A stretch of DNA of 64,000 nucleotides. It comes from Kudoa neothunni (Eukaryota > Cnidaria). The stretch spans positions 12,338,001 through 12,402,000 of the forward strand of contig OZ199838.1 in NCBI GenBank assembly GCA_964304625.1, in the 5' to 3' direction. Below the pieces are notes generated by a model, which made no database searches, had not been told where the DNA came from, and was given only the letters and a program-made list of their open reading frames with translations. Shown here piece by piece: positions 47,422 through 60,356 of the stretch. The position numbers and the translations under genes were made by a program. The first letter of the stretch is position 1; every line of letters starts with the position of its first letter.

Positions 47422-50349
47422 GGTAACGGTAAAGTATGTGACTCCAGAAAAACACCATCTTGCGCACGTTTTTTATCGTTTTTTCTTTTACGATTATCAA
47501 TAATAAATCAAAAGAATAACGAGTGCAAATATTGAGCTCAAATTAATTCTAAATTTTTGTCTAATTCCTATTCGACAACCGTCGGATACGCGTGTAATTT
47601 ACATCGTTTTGCAATCGATACCGGAAAATAGCTTATTATTTGCTTATTTCACAAATTATCCAAAAATTATATTTTATATTATTTTTATTAGCAACGGTAT
47701 TAAATTTATCTGCGTTAATTCATCCCGTGGAAACGGCTATAATGGAGCATTTAAGTTTTAGAGGGAAAGATGACTTTTTTGTTTAATTAATGACCATGAT
47801 AGTTTTTTTACACCTTAGTAGCAAAGGGCTATCTGAAAGCTGCCTCAGAAAGATATTTTAAGTGTTGGAATTATAAAACCTTTACTTTAAAAAAGAGAAA
47901 AATAAATGTAAGGAGACCAATGACCGATACTTCGTGTTACGATAGAAACAACATTGATTATTCCCTCACTTACAACTGTAAAAAGTACTTATCTAATGTG
48001 AAATAACGAATTAATGTAATTAAGGTGTAAAACTAGTGTTTTCCCTCGAAATGGTACCTTTTTCTCTGTGTGTTCCGTTACCTCAACAACAAAATTAACG
48101 ATAAAAAAAATATTTAAAATACTTTATTACTGGTCGGTGGACAATACCATTATGTCGACCGGTTAGATGATAAAAATTTCCAAACCTACCACTTCTCCAT
48201 GGTTTCACAAGATTAGAAAAATATGCGTATCAAGTTTTGAGTAGCGACAAAAATTTGGTGGAGAAGATTACGTCATCGAAATTGACGAGACTCTTCTTCA
48301 CAGCAAGAGGAAGAATAACCGGGGGAGATATTTAAAATGGGACAAATGGAAAGTTTCATTAGATAAAGAATTTATTGTATCAAGTAGTAATTTCTATCAA
48401 CTCATATTTTTGTCACTTCCACTGACTATATTTATAATGCAACAGGAAATGATGATATGAGTGATAGCGAATATTCTCCATCCGAGGTCAAACTTTCGGA
48501 TGAAACTATTGATGGTTATTTATCACAGTATTTTGCCTCGTAATTGAATATAGGAAACACGAGAAAGAGACTGGAGAGGTACGGAGATCGTGCAGACGGC
48601 CCTTGGGTTTTCGGACTTTGTCTTTGCAAGATATGCGACGATGGGAAAAGGTAGCTCATGGAAGTCCCTTATTTCTACATCCAGAAAAGAGACCGGGGAA
48701 CTCTTATTCCAATCATCCAAAATGAGGTTCTGAAAGGATCTATCATTTATAGTGATGAATGGAGAGCCTATAGTAACCTGAATTCACGTGGTTGCAGGCA
48801 TATAAAAATCAATCATTCAATTGAATATGTCAGGGACGGTGCCCATACAAACACCACAGAAGCTTGTTGGGGGAGACTTAAAACAAAGTTTCTCCGAATT
48901 AAAGGGAGTATTTCATTCTATAGTCTACCTGAATATTTGTGCTAAGAATGGTTTCGATTAATTATGGGAGAAGAATTTCAACTTTTAAATAATATACTAA
49001 CAAAAATTATGTTACTGTACTAATGTAGTTATTAATAAGTCTATTACATTTTATATAAATGCGTTTTTATTTTTTGTATTTAATGTAATAAGTGTCAGAG
49101 GACGTATAATTAGAAATTTCATATTGGAAGTTAGATACGTAAGTAACAAATTTGTTTTGTTAAATTTTTCGAGTAAGAATAAATCATATCAATTCTAATT
49201 TATTTTAAATGAATACATTTGATATTTCCATTCACTGGAATATTAAAATTAGGGGAAAATATTAGTGAGTAAAACAAATATTCATATAGAAAGTGTTACA
49301 TTAATATTAGTAAGAAAATTTGAACGTATGGATTTTCATACAACTGGTCATAAGTTCATTATATTGCACAACACTTCAACTGCGCGTTCATAGCATAGTA
49401 GTTGTTGCAAAGAATAATTTTGACATAAAAAATAAACTAAACTTATAAATTATTTATTTTCAAAGCTAATTTATATACTAAACAAATGATAAAACATTAT
49501 TTAATTAAAATAAATTAGTAATGTAAATTAATATAATACTTTAGGTAGTTGTTAGGGCAAGAAAACATAAACGTTTATGTAGCAATAAATCCCCAAACAC
49601 ACTACCAGTAGTGTATATAAAGTTGTTATACTTCTAGAACAATCTAGGTGTCTCTGTTGTATTCCATATGGTGCTATATGGTTCTATTGTAATATAGGAT
49701 TTTCCAGAGGCCTCAACAGTAGTACCAAATAAAGAAATAAAAAATGCGCGATTTATTATTTTTATAATTTAATATTTTTAAATAAACTAAGTACATATTG
49801 AAATATTTTTTATTAATGTATTTCTTAAATTTTAAAGTCAAAAATACCAATATACGATTAATATATTTATTGTCAGTTTCAATTTCCCGCGTAATTGGTG
49901 TATAAAAATTTTTGCACCGATAACAATGTATAAATAAAAATTTATAAACCAGAATAAACGATTATAGATGTGACTAAATGCTATAAAAGTTAATTTGACA
50001 TTTAGAAATAAAGATAGATGGCACATTATTTCTTAATATTAGATAAGCTTATTTAGAAGCTTTACTACGCTAAATTTGGTATGTAGAGCTTAAGAAAATT
50101 TAAATAATGGTTATAATGTACTAATCAGGATAAAATAAGCAATTTTCCGGTGTTTATTGCAAAACGATGTAGAGTACACGTGTATCCGACTATTGTCGAA
50201 TAGGAATTAGGCAAAAATTTAGAATTGATTTGAGCTCAATATGTGCACTCGGTATTCTTTTGATTTATTATTGATAATCGTAAAAGAAAAAACGAAAAAA
50301 AACGTGCGCAAGATGGTGTTTTTCTGGAGTCTCATACTTTACCATTACC
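47422..50349 (+). mobile_element. Merlin DNA transposon with long terminal inverted repeats (2.9 kb)
   Basis: Left arm 47422-47638 and right arm 50134-50349 are inverted copies of about 216 bp, starting GGTAACGGTAAAGTATGTGA and GGTAATGGTAAAGTATGAGA, with small differences. They enclose a Merlin/IS1016-type transposase frame. Outside the arms, AATTATTT-like and AATTATCT-like bases could be a worn 8-9 bp duplication, but their exact position is uncertain. No other gene lies between the arms. Confidence 0.83.
48251..48945 (+). pseudogene. Merlin transposase (ISXO2-like DDE domain)
   Basis: The catalytic core is visible: KFGGEDYVIEIDETLLHSKR with the first Asp, then RKNNRGRY; after an interruption, GPWVFG and FYIQKRDRGTLIPIIQNEV, IIYSDEWRAYSNL with the second Asp, INHSIEYV, and HTNTTEACWGRLK with the Glu. 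This is the DDE order of Merlin and IS1595/ISXO2 transposases. Between the RGRY and WVFG blocks (about 48330-48595) the frame carries non-homologous sequence and changes register, which is either an intron or decay, and the N-terminal zinc-ribbon part was not found upstream. I treat it as probably inactive. Confidence 0.78.
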
Positions 50350-53300
50350 TAATTATCTCTCGATTTTTAGAAGTGTATAATTTTTAGTTTATAAAACTTC
50401 TAATACGATTTTTTTGTTTAAATGGAAGCCTTATAAGTTTGTAAGAGCATTCTAAAAATTCTATAGCGAAAAAATTCTCGGGTTTTAAGTAAAACAAAAA
50501 ATATTTCTTTTGGGGTATGACAAATACCCCACCCCGGGCAGAAAGAGTTAAGTGCTTTTGATTTGAACGCAGAAATACGTGATAACTGGCCCCTATATTA
50601 GTTAGTTTAGTTATCTTTGCAATCCTCGTAAATGCTCTCCACATTGTAAATTTATTAGCCCTGGAAGAAATATTTTATTTCGGATGTTATTTTTAAAGCA
50701 AATTTCCTGCAGTTACCTCTAAATTGTTTAAATTCAAATTCATTAACTTAATAATAATAATAAATTGATATTATGTAACTAATATAATTTATGTAAATAT
50801 ACTTAATAAATAATTAAATAACAAAAGTTTTCTGTTAGGTAGCCCAACACTATTTCTCCCAATAGAGATATTGAATACATATAAAAAATTAATTCTACAT
50901 TCAATTTAAATGTTGAAAAAAAACACTTACCGCATTTTGTAAACTCATCCTTAATAAAGTTAACTTGTTGGTTAAAGACAATGTGACAGCCGATGTGTCG
51001 AATAAAAAACGGAAAGTCTCAACGAGTTAAGTGTGATTATTTTGAAATCAACTATCTTGTGCTATAGCGCATCTCCCTTAACTTAAGAAGTTTAAAGAAG
51101 AATGAATAAATTTATAATAAAAATTTCAAATCATAATAAATGATAGACAGGCTATTGTTATCAAGAGTCGTATTAACTAATCACACCATTCAAGCAACTA
51201 ATAATTGCTTGCCTACAAAACAGTCATATTAGATTGGCAAACGAAAAATAAGTACCTAGCGAAGGGGATGTATGAGATGCTATACCAACCGAAAGCTAAG
51301 CATTGGATTAACACAAAGATAAGACAAACTAAGCCAAGGTCCCACTAAATTTGGAGACATTAGAGTAAACAAAAAAACACAACCTCCTATACCCATAATG
51401 CAGAAGAGAGAGTTAGAAAAATTGAAACCTACAACAAATAGCATGAGACAATGGATATAGAGTAATCCTTTTAATTACAAAAAGAATCAATGTAGCAGCC
51501 CATCTTTTATCTTCAAACATATTTTGAATTTGTTTATAAAATCCCACCAAAAATCCGGTGCTATTATAAACAAGGTCACGTCACCAAATATACAAAAGTA
51601 CATATTAAAGTTGATGAATACCCTAATAAAGACACAATTGTTCCCAATGTATACAAAATTGCAAAAGTTGTTGTATCAGTCAACACAAGAAAACACCCCT
51701 AAGTTCATTTAATAATCGACAAGCAAAAACAACCTACTATCATTGACAATACAAATCCAAAACCACTGCATGCTGCAAAACCAATTATACGGTTTTTCCA
51801 AGACAATTTCGTGGCATCATTCAACTGTACAAGGTGTTAAAAAATGAAAATTATTATCAATTGGTACCATCTGGGAAACAGTATTATTCTGGTTGTTATC
51901 CCCTTGGGCTGAACTATTGTCAAACCAACCTCCCATTGTTTTATGTGTTGCAGTAAGTAGACGACACTCGACAGTGCTCGTTTAATTGTCTTGTAGAGGC
52001 GAAAAAGATATGTATACAATCACTTAAATTTGCGTATGATAATTTATTACACATTAATTCGTACAATTTTTGGAACAAATATGATTAAAAATGTATATAT
52101 TGATAATTTGAGTTCAAACCTTGATTATGATGGATTTAAAAGACTGAATGGACCTAGAACCAACATTCGGTCTATCGGAATGATCCGATACGTCACGTCA
52201 TTAAATCCGTAGGAAAACAAAAGAGTAGACATTTTAATTGATACAATATTTTTAGGATGTTACCTTCAACATGAGCTTGAGATATTACACTCTATTTTAC
52301 AACTGAGCTAATGTATTTAAATATTTCTTATTAACCATAAAATGTAGGGGCCTACTCAATAATTTCTAATAATCAACATTTAAAATGACTTTTTATATTT
52401 ATATTTTATTTTATTTTATTTTTAAGATAATAATTGTGAATTTGTTAATTAAATATAACAAGAAACATGAAAAATCCAGATTTATTTAGTTCTCAACGCA
52501 AAAATATTTTGTCTAATGGATACTTAAAAATTATAATCCTTGAATCTATAATTTAAATAAATGTATAAGTTACAATATAAACATATTTGAGGTGTGAATG
52601 TTGTTATGCGTTGCTCTTACACATTTACGTTAGAGTAAAAATTTCTTTTTTTCTTAATTTTCGAATAATTTTTTGTTCTTTTAATCAGTGACAAGCTGAA
52701 CAAACTTCATGTCATAGATACTAATAACACCCACCAATAATTTTAAACGTTTTAATAATAATTACTAAAATTTAATTTAACTTGAATAATAGGTACTCTA
52801 GGAAGGAGGAGAAATGGTAATGTTGATATTAAGTATGCATTAGTAAATGAACGTTAAACGGAACCTTTTTTAAACTTGTGTAGACACAAAAAAGTTACCC
52901 TCCAATGATTTTTTGGTATATTTCATCGAAACAATTGTTTATACATTTATTAAAAAATATATTAAAAATACACTGGTTCATGTTTAATTTTTTTTATTGA
53001 GAATTCATCGAATAAAACAGTTATTTGATTTAAACCACTCAAATTTGATATACGAATCGTCGAGAACCCCGTATATATTCGCTCAGCAACAATTAATTGG
53101 ATATATTTTATCTGAACAATTCTGCACAGTTTATTTAAAAGACTTCTCTAATGATGATATCAATTCTAAGATTCACAACATTATTTAGAAGTAATTTCAC
53201 CACAATAAAAACGTTTCCGAACTATATATATTGACCTAATTTTCTTATCGCTCTGTCAAGAGAAAATATAGCATTGGTCGAGGTCTTGTTCTTAACTATA

Positions 53301-55128
53301 ACCTATTTTACCATTTTTAAAAAAATATTAATCCCACTTTAGTACTATTTTAATACAAATTTCTGATCCCAAATGGTTAACACAGATCGGCAGCAAACTC
53401 CTTCAAAAAAAGTTACAGAAGCACTGTCTCATTGCTGGAAAATTTTTTGTAGATGGAAATGTCTTGGATTAATCCAAAGTTCGCCACGCTATAAAAACAT
53501 CCATTAACCTCTTAATCTCAATTTTGAATTAAAATTGAATTTAAATGTGATAAATTGTGACAATATCATTTTTTTGACTTTACCACATAATTACATCGGG
53601 TTTAGTACGATTCCTTTCGTCCATTACATTTTAAGGTTTTACTAGCTAATAAAAAATCTCCTTACTTACTGACTTACGATTTAAATATCTTTCTCTGGAA
53701 ACGACTAATATTGAACCATTTTGAGGTCTTTTTCCTTCCGGAAGAACACATGATGAGAGTTCTATATTGCCACGGATGGTGTCTACATACATTTTACTTT
53801 TATAGCGATTTGACAATAAGATTATTGTAAACGAAATTATCTAAAAACCGCTTCAATCCGAATAGCAAATTGGAGATGCGGGAGGGAATGCAATAACTTT
53901 GCAGAACTTCTTCACGAATCCTCCCCCCCCCCCCCCAAATGAGGATAAATATTTGTAAATCAGACCAATTAATATAAAAAATTCAAACCTTACTTTTCTG
54001 GTTTAAATAGAGTGTACTGTGTGAGGGGAAACTTTCCTCTAAAACAGTATGTCGCAATCTTTTTGGTTAACCGACCTCCGACCGATTAGCTAAGCCAAAT
54101 GAATATTAACCCCTAAATGTGCTAACAACATAAATTAAAATGTATGAAACTGCTGTTTCAGAATTATGTTTTAAAGCTTTCTTTTATCATAACGAGGGAT
54201 TTACGAAAGATCAAGCTTTCAGGAGTAAAAGTCTTCACTCACACACCCCTGGGATAAGGGCGCGGACATCAGGTTTGGAAACACTGTTCCAAACGAGATC
54301 AGTTGTCCATCAACACTAAAATCTTGATTATGGGAAACACTTGGATAGCTCACATATCCATATTTATCGCAAATCGCGAATGGAAAAAAACTTACCGTTA
54401 ATTCTTCCTTATGTTCGAGTACTTAATATAGTCAAAATGCAAGGTTCTGGATAACTGTTTATATCGCCAAAAAGAATAATGCAAACGATAAACGCCTCTA
54501 ACATCGGCTACATTGAAGATTTCATAAAAACGCCCGTTTCTATCTTTATGTAAGACTTACAAGCTAAGATATTCTGAGATAACCATTAAACTCAATTTGG
54601 TCAATATTTGACCATGAATAAATTAGAATGGCATTTTCCAAATAAATTGGAATATCTTTCGATTTATTTTCGAATATTTCTCCCACGTAAAATAAGATAG
54701 CTATCCCAGTTTTTTAAGTTTTTATGACAGTATATTATCGGTCCTGGATATTCATAAGAAAATTTTACGTTGAGGTTTTCGATGCAGAAGCTTTATTCAA
54801 ACATCAGACGAGCAAAACCTTATTCCTTATCTTTACTGAATCGCCAAAAAGATCAACGTCAATTAATTCTCCCAAATTTTCATAATTTTAAAATAATAAA
54901 TAATTTTATTCACCACCCGATAATTCAAATCTGCTGCCCTAGTTCTCATAACTGGTAATGCTACGAAAATTGGATGTGCACAAACTATTATTTTTTCCTT
55001 TTTAACTTGAACTTTATTAATAATTTTATTAATAAAAGTTTAATATTACGTATTCTAATTTATAATCAAAATAATAATTTTATGTCGATAATTTAATGCG
55101 CATGCGAGAAATTAAAAGAAAGAATTAG
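50350..55128. other. Long AT-rich stretch with no supported gene
   Basis: No exon chain matches a known protein. Notable local items are a run of 14 C at 53923-53936, unusual in this AT-rich DNA, and a 62-codon frame at 52997-53188 with some protein character (RTPYIFAQQQLIGYILSEQ) that I cannot place. Scattered frames near 51540-51830 are too degraded to name. Confidence 0.4.
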
Positions 55129-55912
55129 ATGAATAACGGTAATAGACCTGAAGCGAATTTCAGGGATCAAAATAACGATTTGAAAAAAATTTCGAATCAA
55201 ATAAAACAATGTTTTGAGTTGATAAAGGCCACCAAAACAAAAATAGTTATCGATATTTCAGGAGCCTCGTATGATGGCTTGAATATGATGCCGTCATTTG
55301 AACAGATAATTCAGCCACAACTATTTCAAATAAAGAAGTCTATTGATGTTTGTCTTTTATGTGCATTTTTCTTTTGCATGAGATAACGTTTAGGATATTC
55401 GTCTTGTTGCTATGATAAATAATGGTGCTTTGAGTGATTTTACAATGACGAAAACCCTTGAACACTCTTATAATGACATGTTACAATTGTACAGACAAAA
55501 TATTTCTGCAATTGAACGGCAGATGAATATTCGAAAAAGAGAACTCCTACTATCGAACAATCAATCCATCACATCAACAACTAAATTGGCACGAAATAAG
55601 GCTGATTTTTCTTCCAACTCAACCCCAGTTTTGGAACACATGAAGAAAAACAACAAAGACCTGGAGAAAATTTATAACGAACTCAATAACCAGGTGCTAC
55701 TGTCTAATGAACATATTGCCCTACTCGAGGACACCTCAAGCCAAATTAATCGATTCAAAAACGAATTCACACAACTATCCAGTATGATCGGTATTGGATA
55801 TACTTTTCTACGGAATATGAGACTCAAAAAAACCCTTTTCAATGCATTATATTATTTTTGTTTTATTGTGTATTTTCTAGTTGTACTATATATATTTGTA
55901 GAGAGATTTTAA
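55129..55912 (+). CDS. BNIP1: BNIP1/Sec20-type Qb-SNARE
   Basis: Exon 1 (from ATG 55129) and exon 2 join in phase 0 across a 44-46 nt intron near 55350-55394 (IKKSID to DIRLVAMINN). The protein is helical at the N-terminus, then carries the SNARE region (MKKNNKDLEKIYNEL, EHIALLEDTSSQI, RFKNEFTQLSSMIGIG) and a C-terminal membrane anchor (YYFCFIVYFLVVLYIFVERF). The block before the anchor, FKNEFTQLSSMIGIGYTFL, aligns with human BNIP1 DANEEFKSMSGTIQLGRKL, with matching spacing to the anchor. Sec20/BNIP1 works in Golgi-to-ER retrograde fusion with Use1, Sec22 and syntaxin 18. About 247 residues, close to the usual 228. The luminal tail is short, with no HDEL-like signal, as in animal BNIP1. Confidence 0.82.
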
Positions 55913-58009
55913 ATTGTTTGTATTTTTTGCGGCTTTACTTATTTTTTTAAGAATTTCTATGAATTCAACCATAATGGTGAATTTTAATTCTTGAATAACG
56001 ATTAGGTACATCTATTATAGCGGTGTTGCTATTTGGCGTAAATTGAAAAGTTTTTATTTTTTACAGATATCTTCATTCATTAAAAATTTGATTTATCAAA
56101 ATAAAGAACACCCTAAATAATATTTACGGATACAATGTGACTCGATATTGCGGAACTTTTTGGGGTCAAGGAAAAAGTTACCCAATATTGAAAGATTACT
56201 GTATAGTTTATAATCGTCAATACTGAATTTTCCACTCAATAAAAAAAACTTTATTCTACATGAATACTCAATAAAATTCGTTAATATATTAAAGTAATAA
56301 ATAAAAAATGTCTTAAACGTGATTATAATAAAAAATTGTGGGGCCACCGAACTTGAAAATAGACATGGCGTATAAAGTTGATATCTAGCCATAATAACAT
56401 TTTTTTTAAAAGTCAATTTTGATTAAATATTAAATGATATGGGAAATTTTTGCAAGATGAGATTTGTGATGTGCTTAAGGATGTCTAAGGAATTCTATTA
56501 TTCGGGGCTATTAAACTTAATAAAAATTAGGCAGATATTCTTAAAATGTTTCTAGGAATAAGAATTCAACAGCTATTTATAAAACAATTATCGGTCTCTT
56601 TCTTTTATGACTTGTTTATTTTTCCATGATGCAGCCCAACAATAATACTTAATGTGGAAATCTGCGTGATAAATAATATTTAAGTGGCACTAGTTTTTAC
56701 TATTTATAATTATTCCTAACCCCTAAGAGGGAAGGCTGGGTCAGAAATAATTTAATGTAGAAAAATGTAAAAAATTAAATCTGTAGACAGCGTGTAAGTT
56801 AGAGTTGATAGGATTAAAAATTGTCAATACACAAGCATGCATGCCTTCTAGGATTAGTATTAACTTAATAAATTGCTTCTGCCATAGCTAAATCAATATA
56901 AAACCTTAAAGGAAATATGAATTTGGCTTTCAAATTACGGAGGTAAGTTGTGATTTTAAGCAGGTCGTAGTGCAAATTTGAGAAAAGGTTGAATTATCCT
57001 GTTCTAGATTATTTAGGTTCTCATTTAGGACGATTCCATACAAAATTTGTACATTCATGTCGAGGTTCAATGACCCAAAACATGTTTGGAGAGTTAAAGA
57101 ATATAAATTTAAATATATTCTATCATTCGAAACGCTTCCATGCAAATTAGATAGTACTGATTATTTATAGTCAACTATTAGCAATTATAAATATTTATTT
57201 TTTGTCTTCCTTCAAGACCTAAATATGTAAAAAGATAGAAATTAATAAAACCGAATAGTTTAAAAAATTCGCATAAAGTAAAATTCCTATTACAATTTCA
57301 TATAAATTATATTTGAATAATATTAAAGTTGTGAATATTAAAGCCACATTTAATCATTATGTGGCCTAGGATACACGGTATTGGTATGCATTGATAAATC
57401 GTTTGCAAACAAACTCTTTTTATAGATTTTATAGCGGTTTTTATTGTTTGGCTCACATAACTAAACCAATTAATCATCATGAGTTTCTAAAAACATTTCT
57501 CATAACCCAAATTTAGGAGCTGTGTAGATTTTAAATTTCAAAAATTTTATCAAAACTAAAAATCTAAAATAATCCCCTTTATCAAAAAGAAATATATTTT
57601 AATGCAAATATTAAAAATAAATTAAGATTTAATGATCAAACATTGATAATTACTTTTAATAATATACAGTAGTGTATGGATGTAACGCAGAAATTGGGAA
57701 GTTGAAAAGCACTGCGTCGTATCCATTTTTGCGCTGGACATATTCGAATAGCACATGCGTTTGGCAAAAATAACAATTTTCCAGCGATAATATAATCAAT
57801 AATAAATTAATTTGAAGAAAAAATTAACTTGTATACTTTTTCATATTAAAATAATGTTCTTTTTTTTGTTATGAAAAAAACTGTTTAAATATTGATTCAA
57901 CCATTTCATGTTCGGTTTATATTGCCAAGCATTGACAAAATTTTATTTAGAAAGGGTTTTCTAAATTTAGTCAATTAATATAGTTCCTCTTGGTTTTATA
58001 TAATAATTT
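55913..58009. other. Intergenic AT-rich stretch
   Basis: No supported gene. Near 57705-57750 a block (CACTGCGTCGTATCCATTTT and on) recurs in the same orientation in diverged form near 58705-58750. Confidence 0.4.
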
Positions 58010-58560
58010 TATCAATATAATCAGAGTCGTCATCAATACTGTCAAAATCACGAAAATCTGGTGTTGTCAAAATATCAGAGGTGTCGATTGTGTTGCTTCC
58101 GAAAGTTTCTTCAATAGGATTTGTTAATTATAGTGATTTTCCCCTTCAATCAACTCAATTATGTTATGATTAAATTGATCATCATCGGAATCATCATCTA
58201 GTGGATTTTCAGAGGAACATTGATTTCCTAAAGAAGTTAACTATGGTTTCCTTTTGATGTATTCCCATAATTTGATTGTCGAATGAATAACATCCAAGGC
58301 ATTAGTTACAATGTAGCCAATATCTTGAAATTCGATCTGATATATGAATGACGTCATTAGATTTCTTTTGTGCATCATTTTGAAAATTTATCAATTCCAT
58401 GATCCAATGGCTGTAGCACATCGGTTGTGTTCGAAGGAAAGTAGCAGTGTTACATTAGACAAATATTTTTTTGGTGAGCTAAGAAATAGCCGAGAAATGA
58501 TAAAAAATTACTCACTTAGAAATAATGAGTTGCGTTTTCTTGAATAATAGAAAAGACACA
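58010..58560. pseudogene. Possible piggyBac-derived fragments
   Basis: On the minus strand near 58240-58010 there are acidic runs (DDDSDDDQFNHN, DSIDDDSDYIDK) like the acidic start of piggyBac transposases. On the plus strand at 58344-58547 the frame reads SSSVTLDKYFFGELRNS, resembling the 'V.FD.YFTS..L' block of piggyBac DDE domains. The two pieces lie on opposite strands, so at best this is a rearranged relic. Diverged direct repeats flank the area. The family call is weak. Confidence 0.3.
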
Positions 58561-60356
58561 AAAATAGGACTGGTCATTCAGACCTTTTTATTGTACGATA
58601 TGAACACGTAAAAACTTATAATTTCGAGTTTTTTGAAAGTGTAAAGTGGTTTTGTGTCGCTAAGATTGACGCTCCACCCATTATTTTTCGCAAAGTTCAG
58701 ATTAAGCGCTGCGCTCGAGTCATTTTTGCGTTAGATATATTCAATAAGTTTTCAACCATAATACTTTGTTTAAAACCAATTATTTATTAACAAATAATCT
58801 ATTTTGTATTAAAATATCTATTTAAACTTGAATTAAACCAAAACAATTAGTAAAGAAGTAAATTTTAAAAAATTGCGTACAACCCATACACTACTCTATT
58901 TTATTTGTGTGTAACTCCTAGTATAATATTTCTTTAGGAAAATAAGACTTTCAACGATGAATTAAATTATAAACAATTAGGGAAAACATTACAATGAAAT
59001 ATTAAACTCTCAATATGTTTGTTGGTCATTATGATGAAAATATGTAATTCAGAAAAAGTTAAATATTTCTGTTTTACGTTTTTTGATTAAATTTATTATA
59101 GGTGTTATATTTTTAATTATAAAAAACATATAGATTGATACCATTATAATGTTGGAAACAACTATTTAAAAAATCTGATGGTAGATATCTTCCAATATTA
59201 ATTTCATATCATTTAAATTTAGTTATTGACAACCGCTAAAAATATTTATAAACTAAGACATCATTATTGATTATTGAAAATGATGTTTAATTGTAAACAT
59301 TTTATTTAAATACTGAAAGCAGGCCTATAATTATAAATGATAAGTATTAAAAAGCGAATAATATATTGGAACAAATTTCGCTTTTTGGATTTAATTATCA
59401 AATTTTTTTGCGGCACAATTAAAAATTAACATTTTTAAACCCATTTTTTATAAAAATCTTTTATTACGCTTTTCAACTGTACCGATATCTAATTGCATCA
59501 TTGTTAAAAAATTAAATGAATATAAAAATCAACGATTATATAAGATGAAATCACAAATTTGGAAATTAAATTAAACGTAAAATAACAACTCACTCCAAAC
59601 AATCGCACACCCATATGTGTTATGGTTCTTACGTATATCTTTTGCTTTTTTTTACTCAACCCAACCTTGGTAAATCCAAATCTGTTTTTAATTTAATTCC
59701 CAAAATTAGATTTAAAAGAAAAATTTGTCGAAAAGTAATTCAGAAGGAACACCTTTCTAGATACACAAAGACGATCAAGTTTGCCTTGAATTCTCAATTT
59801 TTTAAATTTTAATAAATCTAACAAGATGGCTGTATCATTATTAATCAGTTAGATCATGGGAAACATGTGAAATTATAGAACCTGATTTTTATTCTTATAA
59901 GAATAATCCATCTATTTGAAATGAAAATGACCACATCACGTATGTATTAAACACAGAAAAACTGAAGAATTCTATCTCAGAAATACTCTGTCACATTATA
60001 ACTAGAGCGTGTAATTTTCGACGTTAATTTTTATAAAATTCTTCGATTGAAATCGACGTTTTTCACATAAAAAGGATTAGTGCGACCATTGGGAGGTTTT
60101 TTTTAAAGTATGCACATCTAGAGTACAAATTAATTGATTATCAAAATTGTACCATTTAAAATTATGTAAATGACATAAATCATTTATTTGAATGTAGACT
60201 TATTAAAAAAAATCCACCTTTAATTAGATGAATATCAAAAATATTATTTTATTATAACGAAACTTAATAACTCTGACAGAAAATAATATAATTATATCAG
60301 TTATTAATATTTAATGTCTCCATTGTAATATAGTGGCATGATCATTGAGCACTTCT
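58561..60356. other. Intergenic AT-rich stretch
   Basis: No gene seen. A block near 60020-60060 (GACGTTAATTTTTATAAAATTC) has a similar direct copy near 61592-61620, bracketing the hAT remnant between them. Confidence 0.4.

Noticed and set aside
51480-51840. Faint resemblance to a retroelement Gag-type zinc-knuckle region
   Set aside because: Only one weak motif-like stretch; no reverse transcriptase, integrase or terminal repeats were seen nearby. If anything it is an unclassifiable old fossil.
52997-53188. 62-codon frame with some protein character
   Set aside because: Could not be joined to other exons or matched to a family.
5232-55912. Idea that YKT6, VPS36 and BNIP1/Sec20 form a functional traffic cluster
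   Set aside because: They are spread over 50 kb, interleaved with unrelated genes and transposons; co-location is probably chance.
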